This document shows, one piece after another, positions 11,387 to 19,857 of a stretch of 64,000 bases of DNA. The notes under the pieces were generated by a model. The model ran no database searches. It saw only the letters and a list, made by a program, of their open reading frames with translations, and had not been told where the DNA came from. Origin of the DNA: Bhargavaea changchunensis (GTDB lineage Bacteria; Bacillota; Bacilli; Bacillales_A; Planococcaceae). The stretch lies in assembly GCF_042665595.1 (NCBI RefSeq), contig NZ_JBHTCT010000012.1, positions 186,001 through 250,000 of the forward strand, read 5' to 3'. Both the position numbers and the translations under genes were made by a program. Position 1 is the stretch's first letter. Each line of letters begins with the position of its first letter.

Positions 11387-11496
11387 TTGATTTCCGTTAC
11401 GGGCGGACGCTTTCCGCGGGGAAGGCATCGAGCCCCTTGCAGGGTCTCTCCGCTCTTCCTTTTCCGCAGGAGTCGCCACCCTTCACTCCAATCAAC
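11387..11496 (+). repeat. Left arm of an inverted repeat pair (Bacillales-type dispersed repeat)
   Basis: Roughly 110 bases beginning TTGATTTCCGTTACGGGCGG and ending CACTCCAATCAAC, with inner blocks CTTTCCGCGGG and CCGCAGGAGTC. The right arm at 11563-11685 is a diverged reverse complement. Similar sequences are, from memory, common in Bacillales genomes. Confidence 0.75.
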
Positions 11497-11562
11497 AAAC
11501 CATCTATGGTCATTAAATAAGAAATATTAATTGTTTTACCGGAATAGTTCGGGATTATATAT

Positions 11563-11685
11563 GGCGGATTGAAGCAGAGGGTCCGAGACACCTGCGGGAA
11601 AAGCGTTAGCCGAAGACCCCGCAGAGCGCAGCTCGAGGAGACTAAGGCAACGCCCGCGGTAAGCGAGGGCCCGCAGCGGAAATCC
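11563..11685 (-). repeat. Right arm of the inverted repeat pair
   Basis: Read in reverse complement it starts GATTTCCGCTGCGGGC and carries ACCGCGGGC, GCGGGGTCT and CCCGCAGGTGTC, matching the left arm at 11387-11496. The 66 bases between the arms are AT-rich and hold no gene. Confidence 0.72.
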
Positions 11686-11744
11686 GGAGGAGAATTTTAG
11701 GGGAAATTGCAGACAAAGGAACTATACACTCACTGTACAGTCAT

Positions 11745-11769
11745 GACGGGCCCGCGCCCGTCTTTTTCC
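11745..11769 (+). terminator. Terminator upstream of polY1
   Basis: GACGGGC and GCCCGTC pair around a 4-base loop and are followed by TTTTTCC; it probably ends transcription from yqjE or the repeat region. Confidence 0.75.
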
Positions 11770-11825
11770 TTTTTGGTCCGGCCGTTGATATAATGGAGAA
11801 AGTATTTCACACCGGAGCGATGAAC

Positions 11826-13037
11826 ATGATTGAGAGCAAGCCGAAAAAAGGCAGGATTATATTCCATATCGATATGAACAGCTTTTTCGCATCTGTCGAG
11901 CAGGCGCACGACCCTTCCCTGAAGGGGAAGCCGGTGGCGGTCGCCGGGAATCCGAAAGAGCGCAAGGGAATCGTGGTCACCTGTTCATATGAAGCCAGGG
12001 CGCACGGGGTCTACACCACCATGCCGGTCTGGGAGGCCCGCCGGAAATGCCCGGAACTCATCGTGATCCCGCCGGACCATAACCGTTACCGTGACGCTTC
12101 GGACGCAATGTTCAGCCTGCTCCGCACTTATACCGAATTGGTCGAGCCGGTTTCGATCGACGAGGGCTATCTGGACGTGTCGGATGTGGAATGGCCGGGG
12201 ACCGCTGTCGAACTGGCGGAGGAGATGCAGCGCAGGATCCTGACGGAACTGGACCTGCCGTGTTCGATCGGGATCGCACCGAATAAGTTCCTGGCCAAGA
12301 CGGCATCCGACATGAAAAAACCAATGGGAATCACGATTCTGAGAAAACGTGATGTGCCGACTGTCCTATGGCCACTGCCGGTCATCGAGATGCACGGCAT
12401 CGGCAAAAGCACGGAAGAAAAACTCCGGTCACTGAAGATCGAAACGATCGGCGACCTTGCCGCGGCAGAAGAAGGCTTTCTGAAAGAGCATCTCGGAAAG
12501 AGGGGCGTCCATCTAAAACGGCGGGCGAACGGCACGGATTCACGGCCGGTCGACCCCGAATCCGTCCATGAACGCAAAAGCGTCGGCGGGTCCGTGACGC
12601 TGCCCGTTGACGAGACCGATCCGTCCGAGCTCAAGAAAACTTTGATCAAGCTGGCTGAAAAAGTGGCCGGACGGCTGGACCGCAGAGAGCTTGCGGGCGA
12701 TCTGGTGACCATCCAGATCCGTGATGCGGATTGGGTGAACCATTCAAGAAGCCGGACGCTCACCAATGCGATTTTCACAGCCGATGCCATCTACAGGGAA
12801 GCGGAACTCCTGTTTGACCGGCACTACGGCGGACAGCCTGTGCGCCTTCTGGGAATCACCGTCGGCCGGGTCATCGACCGTTCGGAGACGACAGAGCAAC
12901 TGTCGATTTTCAACTTTGAAAAACACGCAAAAGAAGAGCCGGTCCTGAAAATGATCGGCGAGCTGGAATCGAAGTTCGGAAAAGGTGCCGTCACGAGAGG
13001 CATATCCGGACCGAAAACCGGCGGAAGGCAGGGTTGA
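11826..13037 (+). CDS. dinB: DNA polymerase IV, Y-family (PolY1)
   Basis: A 403-aa translesion polymerase. Catalytic carboxylates are in IIFHIDMNSFFASVE (near residue 15) and EPVSIDEGYLDVS (near residue 110); helix-hairpin-helix segments KSTEEKLRSLKIETIGDL and the little-finger domain follow, with a C-terminal QLSIFNF clamp-binding motif near residue 365. ATG 11826 is preferred because GGAG at 11814-11817 is well spaced; ATG 11793 falls in a TATAAT box. No LexA box is evident, unlike polY2. rnz starts one base past its stop. Confidence 0.94.
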   Translation: MIESKPKKGRIIFHIDMNSFFASVEQAHDPSLKGKPVAVAGNPKERKGIVVTCSYEARAHGVYTTMPVWEARRKCPELIVIPPDHNRYRDASDAMFSLLRTYTELVEPVSIDEGYLDVSDVEWPGTAVELAEEMQRRILTELDLPCSIGIAPNKFLAKTASDMKKPMGITILRKRDVPTVLWPLPVIEMHGIGKSTEEKLRSLKIETIGDLAAAEEGFLKEHLGKRGVHLKRRANGTDSRPVDPESVHERKSVGGSVTLPVDETDPSELKKTLIKLAEKVAGRLDRRELAGDLVTIQIRDADWVNHSRSRTLTNAIFTADAIYREAELLFDRHYGGQPVRLLGITVGRVIDRSETTEQLSIFNFEKHAKEEPVLKMIGELESKFGKGAVTRGISGPKTGGRQG

Positions 13038-13038
13038 C

Positions 13039-13989
13039 ATGCAGATACAATTTTTGGGGACAGGCGCGGGCATGCCGTCCAAACAGCGGAACACGAGTGC
13101 ACTTGCACTGAAGCTTCTGGAGGAGCGGGGGAGCTTCTGGCTATTCGACTGCGGAGAGGCCACCCAGCATAAGATGCTTCACACGACATTAAAACCGCGG
13201 AAGCTGGAGAAAGTCTTTATCACACATCTGCACGGAGACCATATTTTCGGACTTCCGGGCATGCTCGGTTCAAGAGGGTTCCTCGGAGGATCCGGGCGGC
13301 TTGACCTTTACGGGCCCAAGGGACTCAGGGAATGGGTTGAGGTGACACTCCGGATCAGCCGGACTCATCTCAACTATGAACTGGCCATTCATGAAGTGGA
13401 TGAAGGAACCATATTCGAGGATGATTCCTTCATTGTCCGTGCGCTTCCGCTTGATCATGTGGTACCGTGCTTCGGCTACCGCATAGAGCAGAAGCCGCTG
13501 CCGGGAAAACTGCTCATTGACCACGCAAAAGCATCCGGAGTTCCAAAAGGACCGCTGTTGCGTGAACTGAAAGAAGGCAGGGACATCACTCTTGAAGACG
13601 GGACAGTTGTCAGAAGCCGGGATGTCACTGGCCCGCCGCAGCCCGGATTCACTGTCACAATCCTGGGCGACACACGATTCACCGCCAACGCCGTCAAGCT
13701 TGCGCAGGATGCGGACGTCGTCATCCACGAAGCGACGTTTGACCAGGAATCGGCCCAGTTGGCAGGACCCTACGGGCATTCCACGATTGTGGACGCCGCT
13801 AAAACCGCGCGCCTGGCGGGGGCGGGGACGCTGATCGCCAATCATATCAGCGCACGCTTCCTTCCCGAAGACGCTGAACACTTGGCAGCGGAAGCGGCAC
13901 AGGTATTCTCACCAGTGGAGATTGCGGAAGATCTAGCGGAGTATGAATGGAAAAACGGCGTGTTAAGACGGCTTTATCCATCCAAATAA
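13039..13989 (+). CDS. rnz: Ribonuclease Z (tRNA 3'-endonuclease)
   Basis: A 316-aa metallo-beta-lactamase-fold nuclease that trims the 3' side of tRNA precursors lacking encoded CCA. The zinc motif HLHGDHIFGLPG, the N-terminal FLGTGAGMPSKQRNTSA, and later GDTR and the HSTIVDAAKTARLAGA His are all present. ATG 13039 starts one base after the polY1 stop with GGAAGG upstream, so the pair is an operon, corresponding to B. subtilis yqjH-yqjK order. Confidence 0.94.
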   Translation: MQIQFLGTGAGMPSKQRNTSALALKLLEERGSFWLFDCGEATQHKMLHTTLKPRKLEKVFITHLHGDHIFGLPGMLGSRGFLGGSGRLDLYGPKGLREWVEVTLRISRTHLNYELAIHEVDEGTIFEDDSFIVRALPLDHVVPCFGYRIEQKPLPGKLLIDHAKASGVPKGPLLRELKEGRDITLEDGTVVRSRDVTGPPQPGFTVTILGDTRFTANAVKLAQDADVVIHEATFDQESAQLAGPYGHSTIVDAAKTARLAGAGTLIANHISARFLPEDAEHLAAEAAQVFSPVEIAEDLAEYEWKNGVLRRLYPSK

Positions 13990-14036
13990 ATGCGGGCAGT
14001 TGGGGAAAGTCCTCTGTCCGAATTTAATAAAAAATG

Positions 14037-14077
14037 AAAAAGCGCCCATATCCGATTGAACGGAATGGGCGCTTTAT
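14037..14077 (+). terminator. Terminator after rnz
   Basis: AAAGCGCCCAT and ATGGGCGCTTT form a stem about 50 bases after the rnz stop; it is A-rich on the left and ends in TTTATGG. Confidence 0.7.
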
Positions 14078-14199
14078 GGTATGGTTGTATGGATGTCGTC
14101 TTATAATCAGTTAACAGAAACACTTACCCTATCTTAACTATAATTCAACATCAGTCAATAAGTCAAGCCTTTTACAACATTTTTTCAGGGAGGTTTGCC

Positions 14200-16536
14200 A
14201 TGAACCCGGAATTCAGGCACGAACAGCAACGGGCGGATCTTGTAATGGGCGTCATTGCAAAAGAAATCGCAAGGCTGAAAGCAGAGACGGCAAGACGCAA
14301 AGATGAAGTGGTCAATATCAGGAGGCATTTCTGGGACGAAGTGAAGGTGAACACCGACACATTCGATGATTACCTTGAGACCATCATCGGCCTGCGCCAG
14401 GAAGCTCAGGCGCTGTCCGTCAGCGAGGGCTCCCACCGGCATGCGTCCCGGCGGTTGTCGACGCTGCAGAGAATGAAAGAATCTCCTTATTTTGGCCGGA
14501 TTGACTTTGCCGAGGACGATGAATCCATCCCGGAACCTTTCTATATCGGAATCTCTTCTCTTACTGATGCGGACGGGGAGGAATTCCTGGTGTACGACTG
14601 GAGGGCTCCGGTCTCCAGTGTCTACTATGACTGCCAGCCGGGACCTGCAGAATACGGGACTCCGGGAGGTACCGTACGCGGCACGCTGGAGGGCAAGTGG
14701 CAGTATCTCATCCGGAATGGCATCCTTGAATCCATGTTTGATACAAGTCTCACCATCGGAGACGAAGTGCTGCAGGAAGTGCTCGGCAAAAGGACCGATA
14801 AACAGATGCATAACATCGTCGCGACCATCCAGCAGGACCAGAACCGGATCATCCGCCATGATCGGGGAAGATTGCTGATCGTCCATGGCGCCGCCGGCAG
14901 CGGGAAGACGTCGGCCGCCCTGCAGCGCATCGCTTATTTACTATATAAATACCGGGAGCACATGAATGCAGATCAGATCATTCTGTTTTCCCCCAATACG
15001 ATGTTCAGCAGTTATGTATCCAACGTTCTGCCGGAGCTCGGCGAAGAAAATATGCAGCAGGTCACTTTCCAGGAGTATCTGGAACACCGGCTGGGCCATG
15101 AATTCCAAGTTGAAACTTCCTACGGTCAATTGGAGACGGTCCTGAGCGACGCGGACACCGCCTCCAAAAGATCGAGGGTGGAAAGTATCCGCTTCAAATC
15201 GTCCGTCCAATTTATTGAAGCGATCAAATCGTACAGCCGGTCACTTGCATCATCGGGGATGCGTTTCAGGGAGTTGACGTTCAGAGGACGTCCGATTGTT
15301 ACGGCTGAGCAAATGGCCGAACAGTTCTACGGTCAGGACCCTGAACTCCGCCTGCATAGCCGTCTGGAAAAGCTGAAGGACTGGCTGCTGGGAGAATTTA
15401 AAATCCTTCAGAAGGATGAATGGAAAAAGCAATGGGTCCAGGATGAAATCGAGATCCTCAGTGAAGATGCCTATCTCAAGGCTCACCGCTATCTTGCCGG
15501 GAAACGTGGATTTACAAGAGAAGCTGTTGCCGACTATGAAATGGAGCCGCAGGCCCTGGCCAAGCTGGTCGTTCACATGAAACTCAAACCTCTGCGCAAA
15601 CTTGTCCGTACCTATCAGTTCGTCGATTTCGGAGCGCTGTACGGACAGTTGTTTGATGACCCTTCCAAGATTGGGCAGTGGACACAAGGAGAGATGCCGG
15701 GGGAATGGGGGGATATCTGCCGGATGACAGCGGCAATGCTTGAGGACGCCCGGCTCAGCCATGAGGATGCCACTCCTTTCCTGTTTTTAAAGGAACTGAT
15801 CATGGGCTTTCAGTCAAACAATACAATTAGGCATGTCGTCATCGACGAGGCCCAGGACTATACACCTTTCCAGTTTGAATTTCTGAAACACCTGTTTCCT
15901 GTTGCAAAGATGACGGTGCTGGGGGACTTTAACCAGGCGATCTATGCCCATGCCGACGGCCGCACGGACTTCAGCATGCTCGCCGGACTTTACGGCCCTG
16001 ATCAGACAGAGCTGGTGAATCTGACCCGGAGCTACCGGTCCACCAGGCCGATCATTGAATTCACACGGAAACTGATCCCCCAAGGGGAAACCATCATTCC
16101 TTTTGACCGCGACGGCGAGCGGCCATCCCTGGAACAGGTCTCCGATTTCAAAGAGCTGCACAGCCGCATCGGCCGTAGGGTCCATGACCTGCAGCGTCAG
16201 GGGCATCAGAGTATCGCGGTGATCTGCCAATCTGCAGAAGAGGCCCTGTACGCTTACGGATCATTGTCCGCCATCGATGGGCTTAAGCTCATCAAGAACG
16301 GAACAGGGGAGTATGAACAGGGAGTGGTCGTCATTCCGTCTTACCTATCCAAAGGTATTGAATTCGATGCGGTCATCATCTATAACGCTTCCCGGGAAGT
16401 CTATGGCGGCGAAAGCGTTCGGAGGCTTTTTTATACCGCATGTACACGGGCCATGCATGCACTCCATCTGTACAGTGTGGGGGAGCCGAGCCCGTTTCTC
16501 GAGGATGCAGTCCGGGGAGGCACCCTGCAGGTCTGA
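14200..16536 (+). CDS. helD: HelD, RNA polymerase-recycling UvrD-like ATPase
   Basis: A 778-aa superfamily 1 helicase-like motor which, in Bacillus, removes stalled or nucleic-acid-bound RNA polymerase. The coiled-coil N-terminus (RHEQQRADLVMGVIAKEIARL) enters the secondary channel in known homologues. Walker A GAAGSGKTSA lies near residues 230-239, a DEAQD Walker B (VIDEAQDYTPFQFE) near 547, and motif VI-like RRLFYTACTRAMHAL near the C-terminus. GGGAGG precedes ATG 14200 by 8 bases. It is flanked by terminators and forms a monocistronic unit. Confidence 0.93.
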   Translation: MNPEFRHEQQRADLVMGVIAKEIARLKAETARRKDEVVNIRRHFWDEVKVNTDTFDDYLETIIGLRQEAQALSVSEGSHRHASRRLSTLQRMKESPYFGRIDFAEDDESIPEPFYIGISSLTDADGEEFLVYDWRAPVSSVYYDCQPGPAEYGTPGGTVRGTLEGKWQYLIRNGILESMFDTSLTIGDEVLQEVLGKRTDKQMHNIVATIQQDQNRIIRHDRGRLLIVHGAAGSGKTSAALQRIAYLLYKYREHMNADQIILFSPNTMFSSYVSNVLPELGEENMQQVTFQEYLEHRLGHEFQVETSYGQLETVLSDADTASKRSRVESIRFKSSVQFIEAIKSYSRSLASSGMRFRELTFRGRPIVTAEQMAEQFYGQDPELRLHSRLEKLKDWLLGEFKILQKDEWKKQWVQDEIEILSEDAYLKAHRYLAGKRGFTREAVADYEMEPQALAKLVVHMKLKPLRKLVRTYQFVDFGALYGQLFDDPSKIGQWTQGEMPGEWGDICRMTAAMLEDARLSHEDATPFLFLKELIMGFQSNNTIRHVVIDEAQDYTPFQFEFLKHLFPVAKMTVLGDFNQAIYAHADGRTDFSMLAGLYGPDQTELVNLTRSYRSTRPIIEFTRKLIPQGETIIPFDRDGERPSLEQVSDFKELHSRIGRRVHDLQRQGHQSIAVICQSAEEALYAYGSLSAIDGLKLIKNGTGEYEQGVVVIPSYLSKGIEFDAVIIYNASREVYGGESVRRLFYTACTRAMHALHLYSVGEPSPFLEDAVRGGTLQV

Positions 16537-16574
16537 TTTGAAGCCTTCAAGTACTGCAACATGTTCTTAACCCA

Positions 16575-16615
16575 AAAACGTGATCCCGTTTAATGAGCGG
16601 GATCACGTTTTTTCG
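16575..16615. terminator. Bidirectional terminator between helD and namA
   Basis: AACGTGATCCCG and CGGGATCACGTT form a strong stem with A run before and T run after, serving both convergent genes. Confidence 0.9.
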
Positions 16616-16640
16616 TCTTTCCTATTCAACTATGGTCTTA

Positions 16641-17657
16641 TCAGTTCCAGCCGCGCTCGTACTGGACAGGCGCCTGGATCTCCGCGCCGAGTTCCTTGGC
16701 GGCGCGTCTTGGCCAATACGGATCGCGGAGCAGCTCCCGCCCGAGAAGGACAAGGTCCGCGCGCCCGTTCTGCACGATTTCTTCCGCATGCGCCGGCTCC
16801 TCGATGAGTCCGACCGCACCGGTCAGGATGCCCGCACCGTTCCGTACCGTTTCGGAGAACGGGACCTGATAGCCGGGGTATGGGCTGATCCTCGCCGGTA
16901 CGACTGCTCCCGAACTCACGTCGATGAGGTCGACACCCTGTTCCTTCATCCATTCTGCCATCTGCACATAATCTTCAGGCGTCATGCCGCCGTCGGTATA
17001 GTCGCTTGCGGAGATCCGGACGAAGAGGGGACCGCTCCACACTTCGCGTACCGCATCGACTGTTTCCCGTACGATGCGGTAGCGGTTTTCTGCGCTCCCG
17101 CCGTACCTGTCCGTCCGCCTGTTCGACAGCGGGGACAGAAATTCGTTCAGCAGGTAGCCGTGTGCACCGTGCAGTTCGATCACATCAAAGCCCGCTTCCT
17201 TGGCCCGGACGGCCGCATCGCGGAATGCCGAGACGGTTTTCCGGATATCGTCTTCCGACATTTCCTTCGGCGTCTTGTAGCGGTCGCTGAAGGCGATCGC
17301 GGAAGGGGCGAAAATGTCCCCGTCCGTCTCTGATTTCCGTCCCGCATGAGCAAGCTGGATGCCCGCCGCGGATCCGTGCTGCCTGATGAGTCGGGTAAGG
17401 TGCTTCAGCCCTTCGGTATGTCCATCCTCCCAGATGCCGAGGTCTTCATTCGAAATCCGTCCTTCAGGCTGTACCGCTGTCGCTTCGACGATGAGGAGCC
17501 CCGCTCCTCCGACGGCGCGCGACGGGTAGTGGACGAGGTGCCAGTCCTGGACCTTTCCGTCCTGTTCAGGACAGGAATACATGCACATCGGCGACATGAC
17601 GATCCGGTTGCGGAGAGTCACGCCTCTGATTTCAATCGGTTCAAACAGCTTTGCCAA
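16641..17657 (-). CDS. namA: NADPH dehydrogenase NamA (YqjM), old yellow enzyme
   Basis: A 338-aa FMN ene-reductase that reduces the C=C bond of unsaturated carbonyls and nitroesters. The YqjM-class redox Cys is residue 25 in MSPMCMYS; the substrate-binding His pair is in ELHGAHGYLLNEFLSPLSN; RRTDRYGGS follows. TTG 17657 is preferred over GTG 17666 because AAAAGGG is well spaced and the N-terminus MAKLFEPIEI matches YqjM, whose length is also 338. It lies 52 bases downstream of proC, with a palindrome in the gap suggesting its own repressor. Confidence 0.93.
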   Translation of the reverse strand: MAKLFEPIEIRGVTLRNRIVMSPMCMYSCPEQDGKVQDWHLVHYPSRAVGGAGLLIVEATAVQPEGRISNEDLGIWEDGHTEGLKHLTRLIRQHGSAAGIQLAHAGRKSETDGDIFAPSAIAFSDRYKTPKEMSEDDIRKTVSAFRDAAVRAKEAGFDVIELHGAHGYLLNEFLSPLSNRRTDRYGGSAENRYRIVRETVDAVREVWSGPLFVRISASDYTDGGMTPEDYVQMAEWMKEQGVDLIDVSSGAVVPARISPYPGYQVPFSETVRNGAGILTGAVGLIEEPAHAEEIVQNGRADLVLLGRELLRDPYWPRRAAKELGAEIQAPVQYERGWN

Positions 17658-17674
17658 AACAATCACCCTTTTCC

Positions 17675-17698
17675 GATAGAATACCTATCTATTCTATC
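17675..17698. promoter_or_regulatory. Perfect 9-bp-arm palindrome upstream of namA (candidate operator)
   Basis: GATAGAATA, a 6-base spacer and TATTCTATC form a perfect 24-bp inverted repeat ending 17 bases before the namA start, in the proC-namA gap. It is AT-rich and lacks a T run, so it is more like a repressor site (TetR or MarR type) than a terminator. Confidence 0.6.
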
Positions 17699-17709
17699 AA
17701 CCGGGCCGT

Positions 17710-18519
17710 TCACTGTCCGTTCGCAAGCTCGCGGGAGCGATTTTCCGCTGCCTGGATGCAGGATGCGACCGCCTCTCTGAATCCTGCATCGTCGAGTGCA
17801 CGGATGCCCGCTGCCGTCGTTCCGCCCGGGCTTGTCACATGCTCCCTGAGTTCCGCAGGCTCGCCCGTTTTCCTCTTCAGCATCGCGGCTGCCCCCTCGA
17901 GCACCTGTACGATCAGCTCTCGGGCGTCGGTCCCGCAAAGACCGGACGTGGTGGCCGCTTCCTCAAGTGCTTCGGCGAAATAATAAACGTAGGCCGGGCC
18001 GCTTCCCGCCAATGCGGTAATCAGATGGAGCTCATCCTCCTCGACTTCTTTCACGAGACCGATCGAGCCGAGCAGCGAGAGGATGTTGCGCCGTACTATG
18101 TCGCCGACATCCTCGTTCATCGCGACCCCGGTTGCGGCAAGGCCGATTGTGGCCGATGTGTTCGGCATGGAACGGGCGACCGGACGGTTTCCGAGTTTTT
18201 CTTCAAACAGGCTGATCGGAATACCGGCCATGACGGAAAGGACAGCCGCAGACGGATTCAGCTGCTCCGCCACATCATCCATCGCCTGACGGGCATCCTT
18301 CGGCTTGGTCGCGAAGACGGCCAGTTCCGCCTGTTTGATTTCCGGGTCGCCGGTCCTGACAGGAGTGATGCCGTATTTGTCCCTGAGTTCCTCCAGGCGG
18401 GCCTGGTCCGACTTATTCATGACGAATACGGAAGCCGGTTCCACAGCTCCGTTTGATGTGATGCCGGCGATGATCGCCTCCGCCATTGAACCGGCGCCGA
18501 TAAATAGTACGTTTTTCAC
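17710..18519 (-). CDS. proC: Pyrroline-5-carboxylate reductase
   Basis: A 269-aa NAD(P)H enzyme for the last step of proline synthesis. The Rossmann motif GAGSMAEAIIAG starts at residue 8, and the signature LAGSGPAYVYYF and C-terminal EHVTSPGGTTAAGI are intact. ATG 18519 follows GGAGGAGATGATC. It corresponds to B. subtilis proI (yqjO), next to yqjM as here. The upstream leader is a proline T-box, so uncharged tRNA-Pro should induce it. Confidence 0.95.
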   Translation of the reverse strand: MKNVLFIGAGSMAEAIIAGITSNGAVEPASVFVMNKSDQARLEELRDKYGITPVRTGDPEIKQAELAVFATKPKDARQAMDDVAEQLNPSAAVLSVMAGIPISLFEEKLGNRPVARSMPNTSATIGLAATGVAMNEDVGDIVRRNILSLLGSIGLVKEVEEDELHLITALAGSGPAYVYYFAEALEEAATTSGLCGTDARELIVQVLEGAAAMLKRKTGEPAELREHVTSPGGTTAAGIRALDDAGFREAVASCIQAAENRSRELANGQ

Positions 18520-18544
18520 TTCTGATCATCTCCTCCGGTAAAAT

Positions 18545-18806
18545 AAAAAATGCGCTTCCGTCCCTCATGATGTTCATCATGAAAAGGACGAAAACGCATC
18601 GGTTTCCGCGGTACCACCTTTGTTCGCCGGACTGGCCGGCGCAACTCTTCTCCCCTTTAACGCAGCGGGATACGGCCATGTTTCCATGGCGGCTCGGAAG
18701 CAGGTTCGGGGCGGGAGAGGGGATGCGGCTCTCATCCGGTGACCGCATTTTCTGTGCGCCATCACCGCCCGTACTGGTCTTCGTCGGAGCGTCCGTTCAT
18801 TTGATT
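18545..18806 (-). ncRNA. T-box riboswitch, tRNA-Pro specific, upstream of proC
   Basis: On the minus strand the leader contains the T-box core AAGGTGGTACCGCGGA (18605-18620), followed by a terminator hairpin ending in TTTTTTATTT (18548-18595). Stem I pairs GGGCGG with CCGCCC; the specifier loop has AGTA on its 5' side and GAA-CCT on its 3' side (CCT at 18702-18704), so the specifier is a proline codon. That agrees with the downstream proC gene. Readthrough is expected when tRNA-Pro is uncharged. Confidence 0.9.
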
Positions 18807-18812
18807 AGTGCG

Positions 18813-18842
18813 ATTATAGGCATGCCTGACCGGCAAAGTCAA
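18813..18842 (-). promoter_or_regulatory. Sigma-A promoter of the proC T-box transcript
   Basis: On the minus strand, TTGACT (18837-18842), an 18-base spacer and TATAAT (18813-18818). Confidence 0.7.
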
Positions 18843-18845
18843 CAG

Positions 18846-18874
18846 GTGACGTAAAGAAGTCGCTTGTGTAAAAT
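18846..18874 (+). promoter_or_regulatory. Putative promoter of yqjP
   Basis: GTGACG (18846-18851), a 17-base spacer and TAAAAT (18869-18874), back-to-back with the proC promoter. Confidence 0.45.
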
Positions 18875-18909
18875 GGATGAACGACCATTCATTTTCCGGA
18901 GGGGATCCG

Positions 18910-19857
18910 ATGACTATCCATAAAATTACGATGCCGACGCCGTTTGCCGTCGGTGATGTAAATGCATACTTGATGAAGGGGGATGCGCTCACGCTATTTG
19001 ATGCAGGGACCAATACCCCGGAGGCTGCTGAAGCGCTGTTATACGGACTGAAGGCGGCAGGCTACGCACCCCGTGATATCGAGCAAGTCATCCTTACGCA
19101 TCATCACCCCGACCACAGCGGGCTCGTCGAACGGTTTGAACGCGCCCGCCTGCTCGGTCACAGGTACAACGAACCTTGGCTGGTCCGTGACGAGGCATTT
19201 TTCCGGTGGCATGACCGGTTTTATCTGGAATGTCTCAAGGAAGAGGGCGTGCCGGACTCTGATCATCACTGGGTGAAGAAGATGAAGCGCCCTGTGGAAT
19301 ACATCGGGAAACGTCCGCTTGACGGCGTGCTGGAAGACGGGGAAGATGTCCCGGGACATCCGGGGTGGACGGTGATGGAAACACTCGGACATGCCCAAAG
19401 CCACCTTGTCTTCTTTAATGAACGGGACGGGGAGATGATCGGCGGCGATCTCATACTCGGGAAGATTTCTTCCAATCCGCTGATCGAGCCCCCGCTCGAT
19501 CCGGAAGAAGACCGCCCGCGGTCGCTTCTTCTCTACAATGATTCAATGCGCCGTGTAGCGGAGCTCCCCGTCACCCTCATCCATCCGGGGCACGGGGAAG
19601 GGGTCCGGGGAATCACGGAACTTGTCTCAAGCCGGCTCGGCCAGCAGAAGGAACGGGCCCACGCCGTGCTGGACATGCTCTCGGACGGGCCGAAGACGAT
19701 CTATGAACTGACGAAGCGGCTGTTTCCTCATGCCTATGAGCGGGAACTCGGCCTCACGCTTTCTGAAACAATCGGACAGACCGACTGGCTGGCCGCAGAA
19801 GGGCTGGTAACGGAAACAAGAAAAGAGGATGGTGTACTTTATTATGAAAAAGCATAA
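18910..19857 (+). CDS. yqjP: MBL-fold metallohydrolase (YqjP)
   Basis: A 315-aa member of the metallo-beta-lactamase superfamily with a C-terminal winged-helix-like extension. The metal motif LTHHHPDHSG is near residues 62-71; the third His is in ETLGHAQSHL, and IHPGHG lies near residue 225. GGAGGGG precedes ATG 18910 by 5 bases; the open frame from 18877 lacks a ribosome site. The substrate is unknown. The SDR gene begins inside its 3' end, so both are co-transcribed, as in B. subtilis yqjP-yqjQ. Confidence 0.88.
   Translation: MTIHKITMPTPFAVGDVNAYLMKGDALTLFDAGTNTPEAAEALLYGLKAAGYAPRDIEQVILTHHHPDHSGLVERFERARLLGHRYNEPWLVRDEAFFRWHDRFYLECLKEEGVPDSDHHWVKKMKRPVEYIGKRPLDGVLEDGEDVPGHPGWTVMETLGHAQSHLVFFNERDGEMIGGDLILGKISSNPLIEPPLDPEEDRPRSLLLYNDSMRRVAELPVTLIHPGHGEGVRGITELVSSRLGQQKERAHAVLDMLSDGPKTIYELTKRLFPHAYERELGLTLSETIGQTDWLAAEGLVTETRKEDGVLYYEKA

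Noticed and set aside
16593..17333. A 246-codon plus-strand frame opposite namA
   Set aside because: namA is complete and motif-verified on the minus strand; this frame starts in the terminator region.
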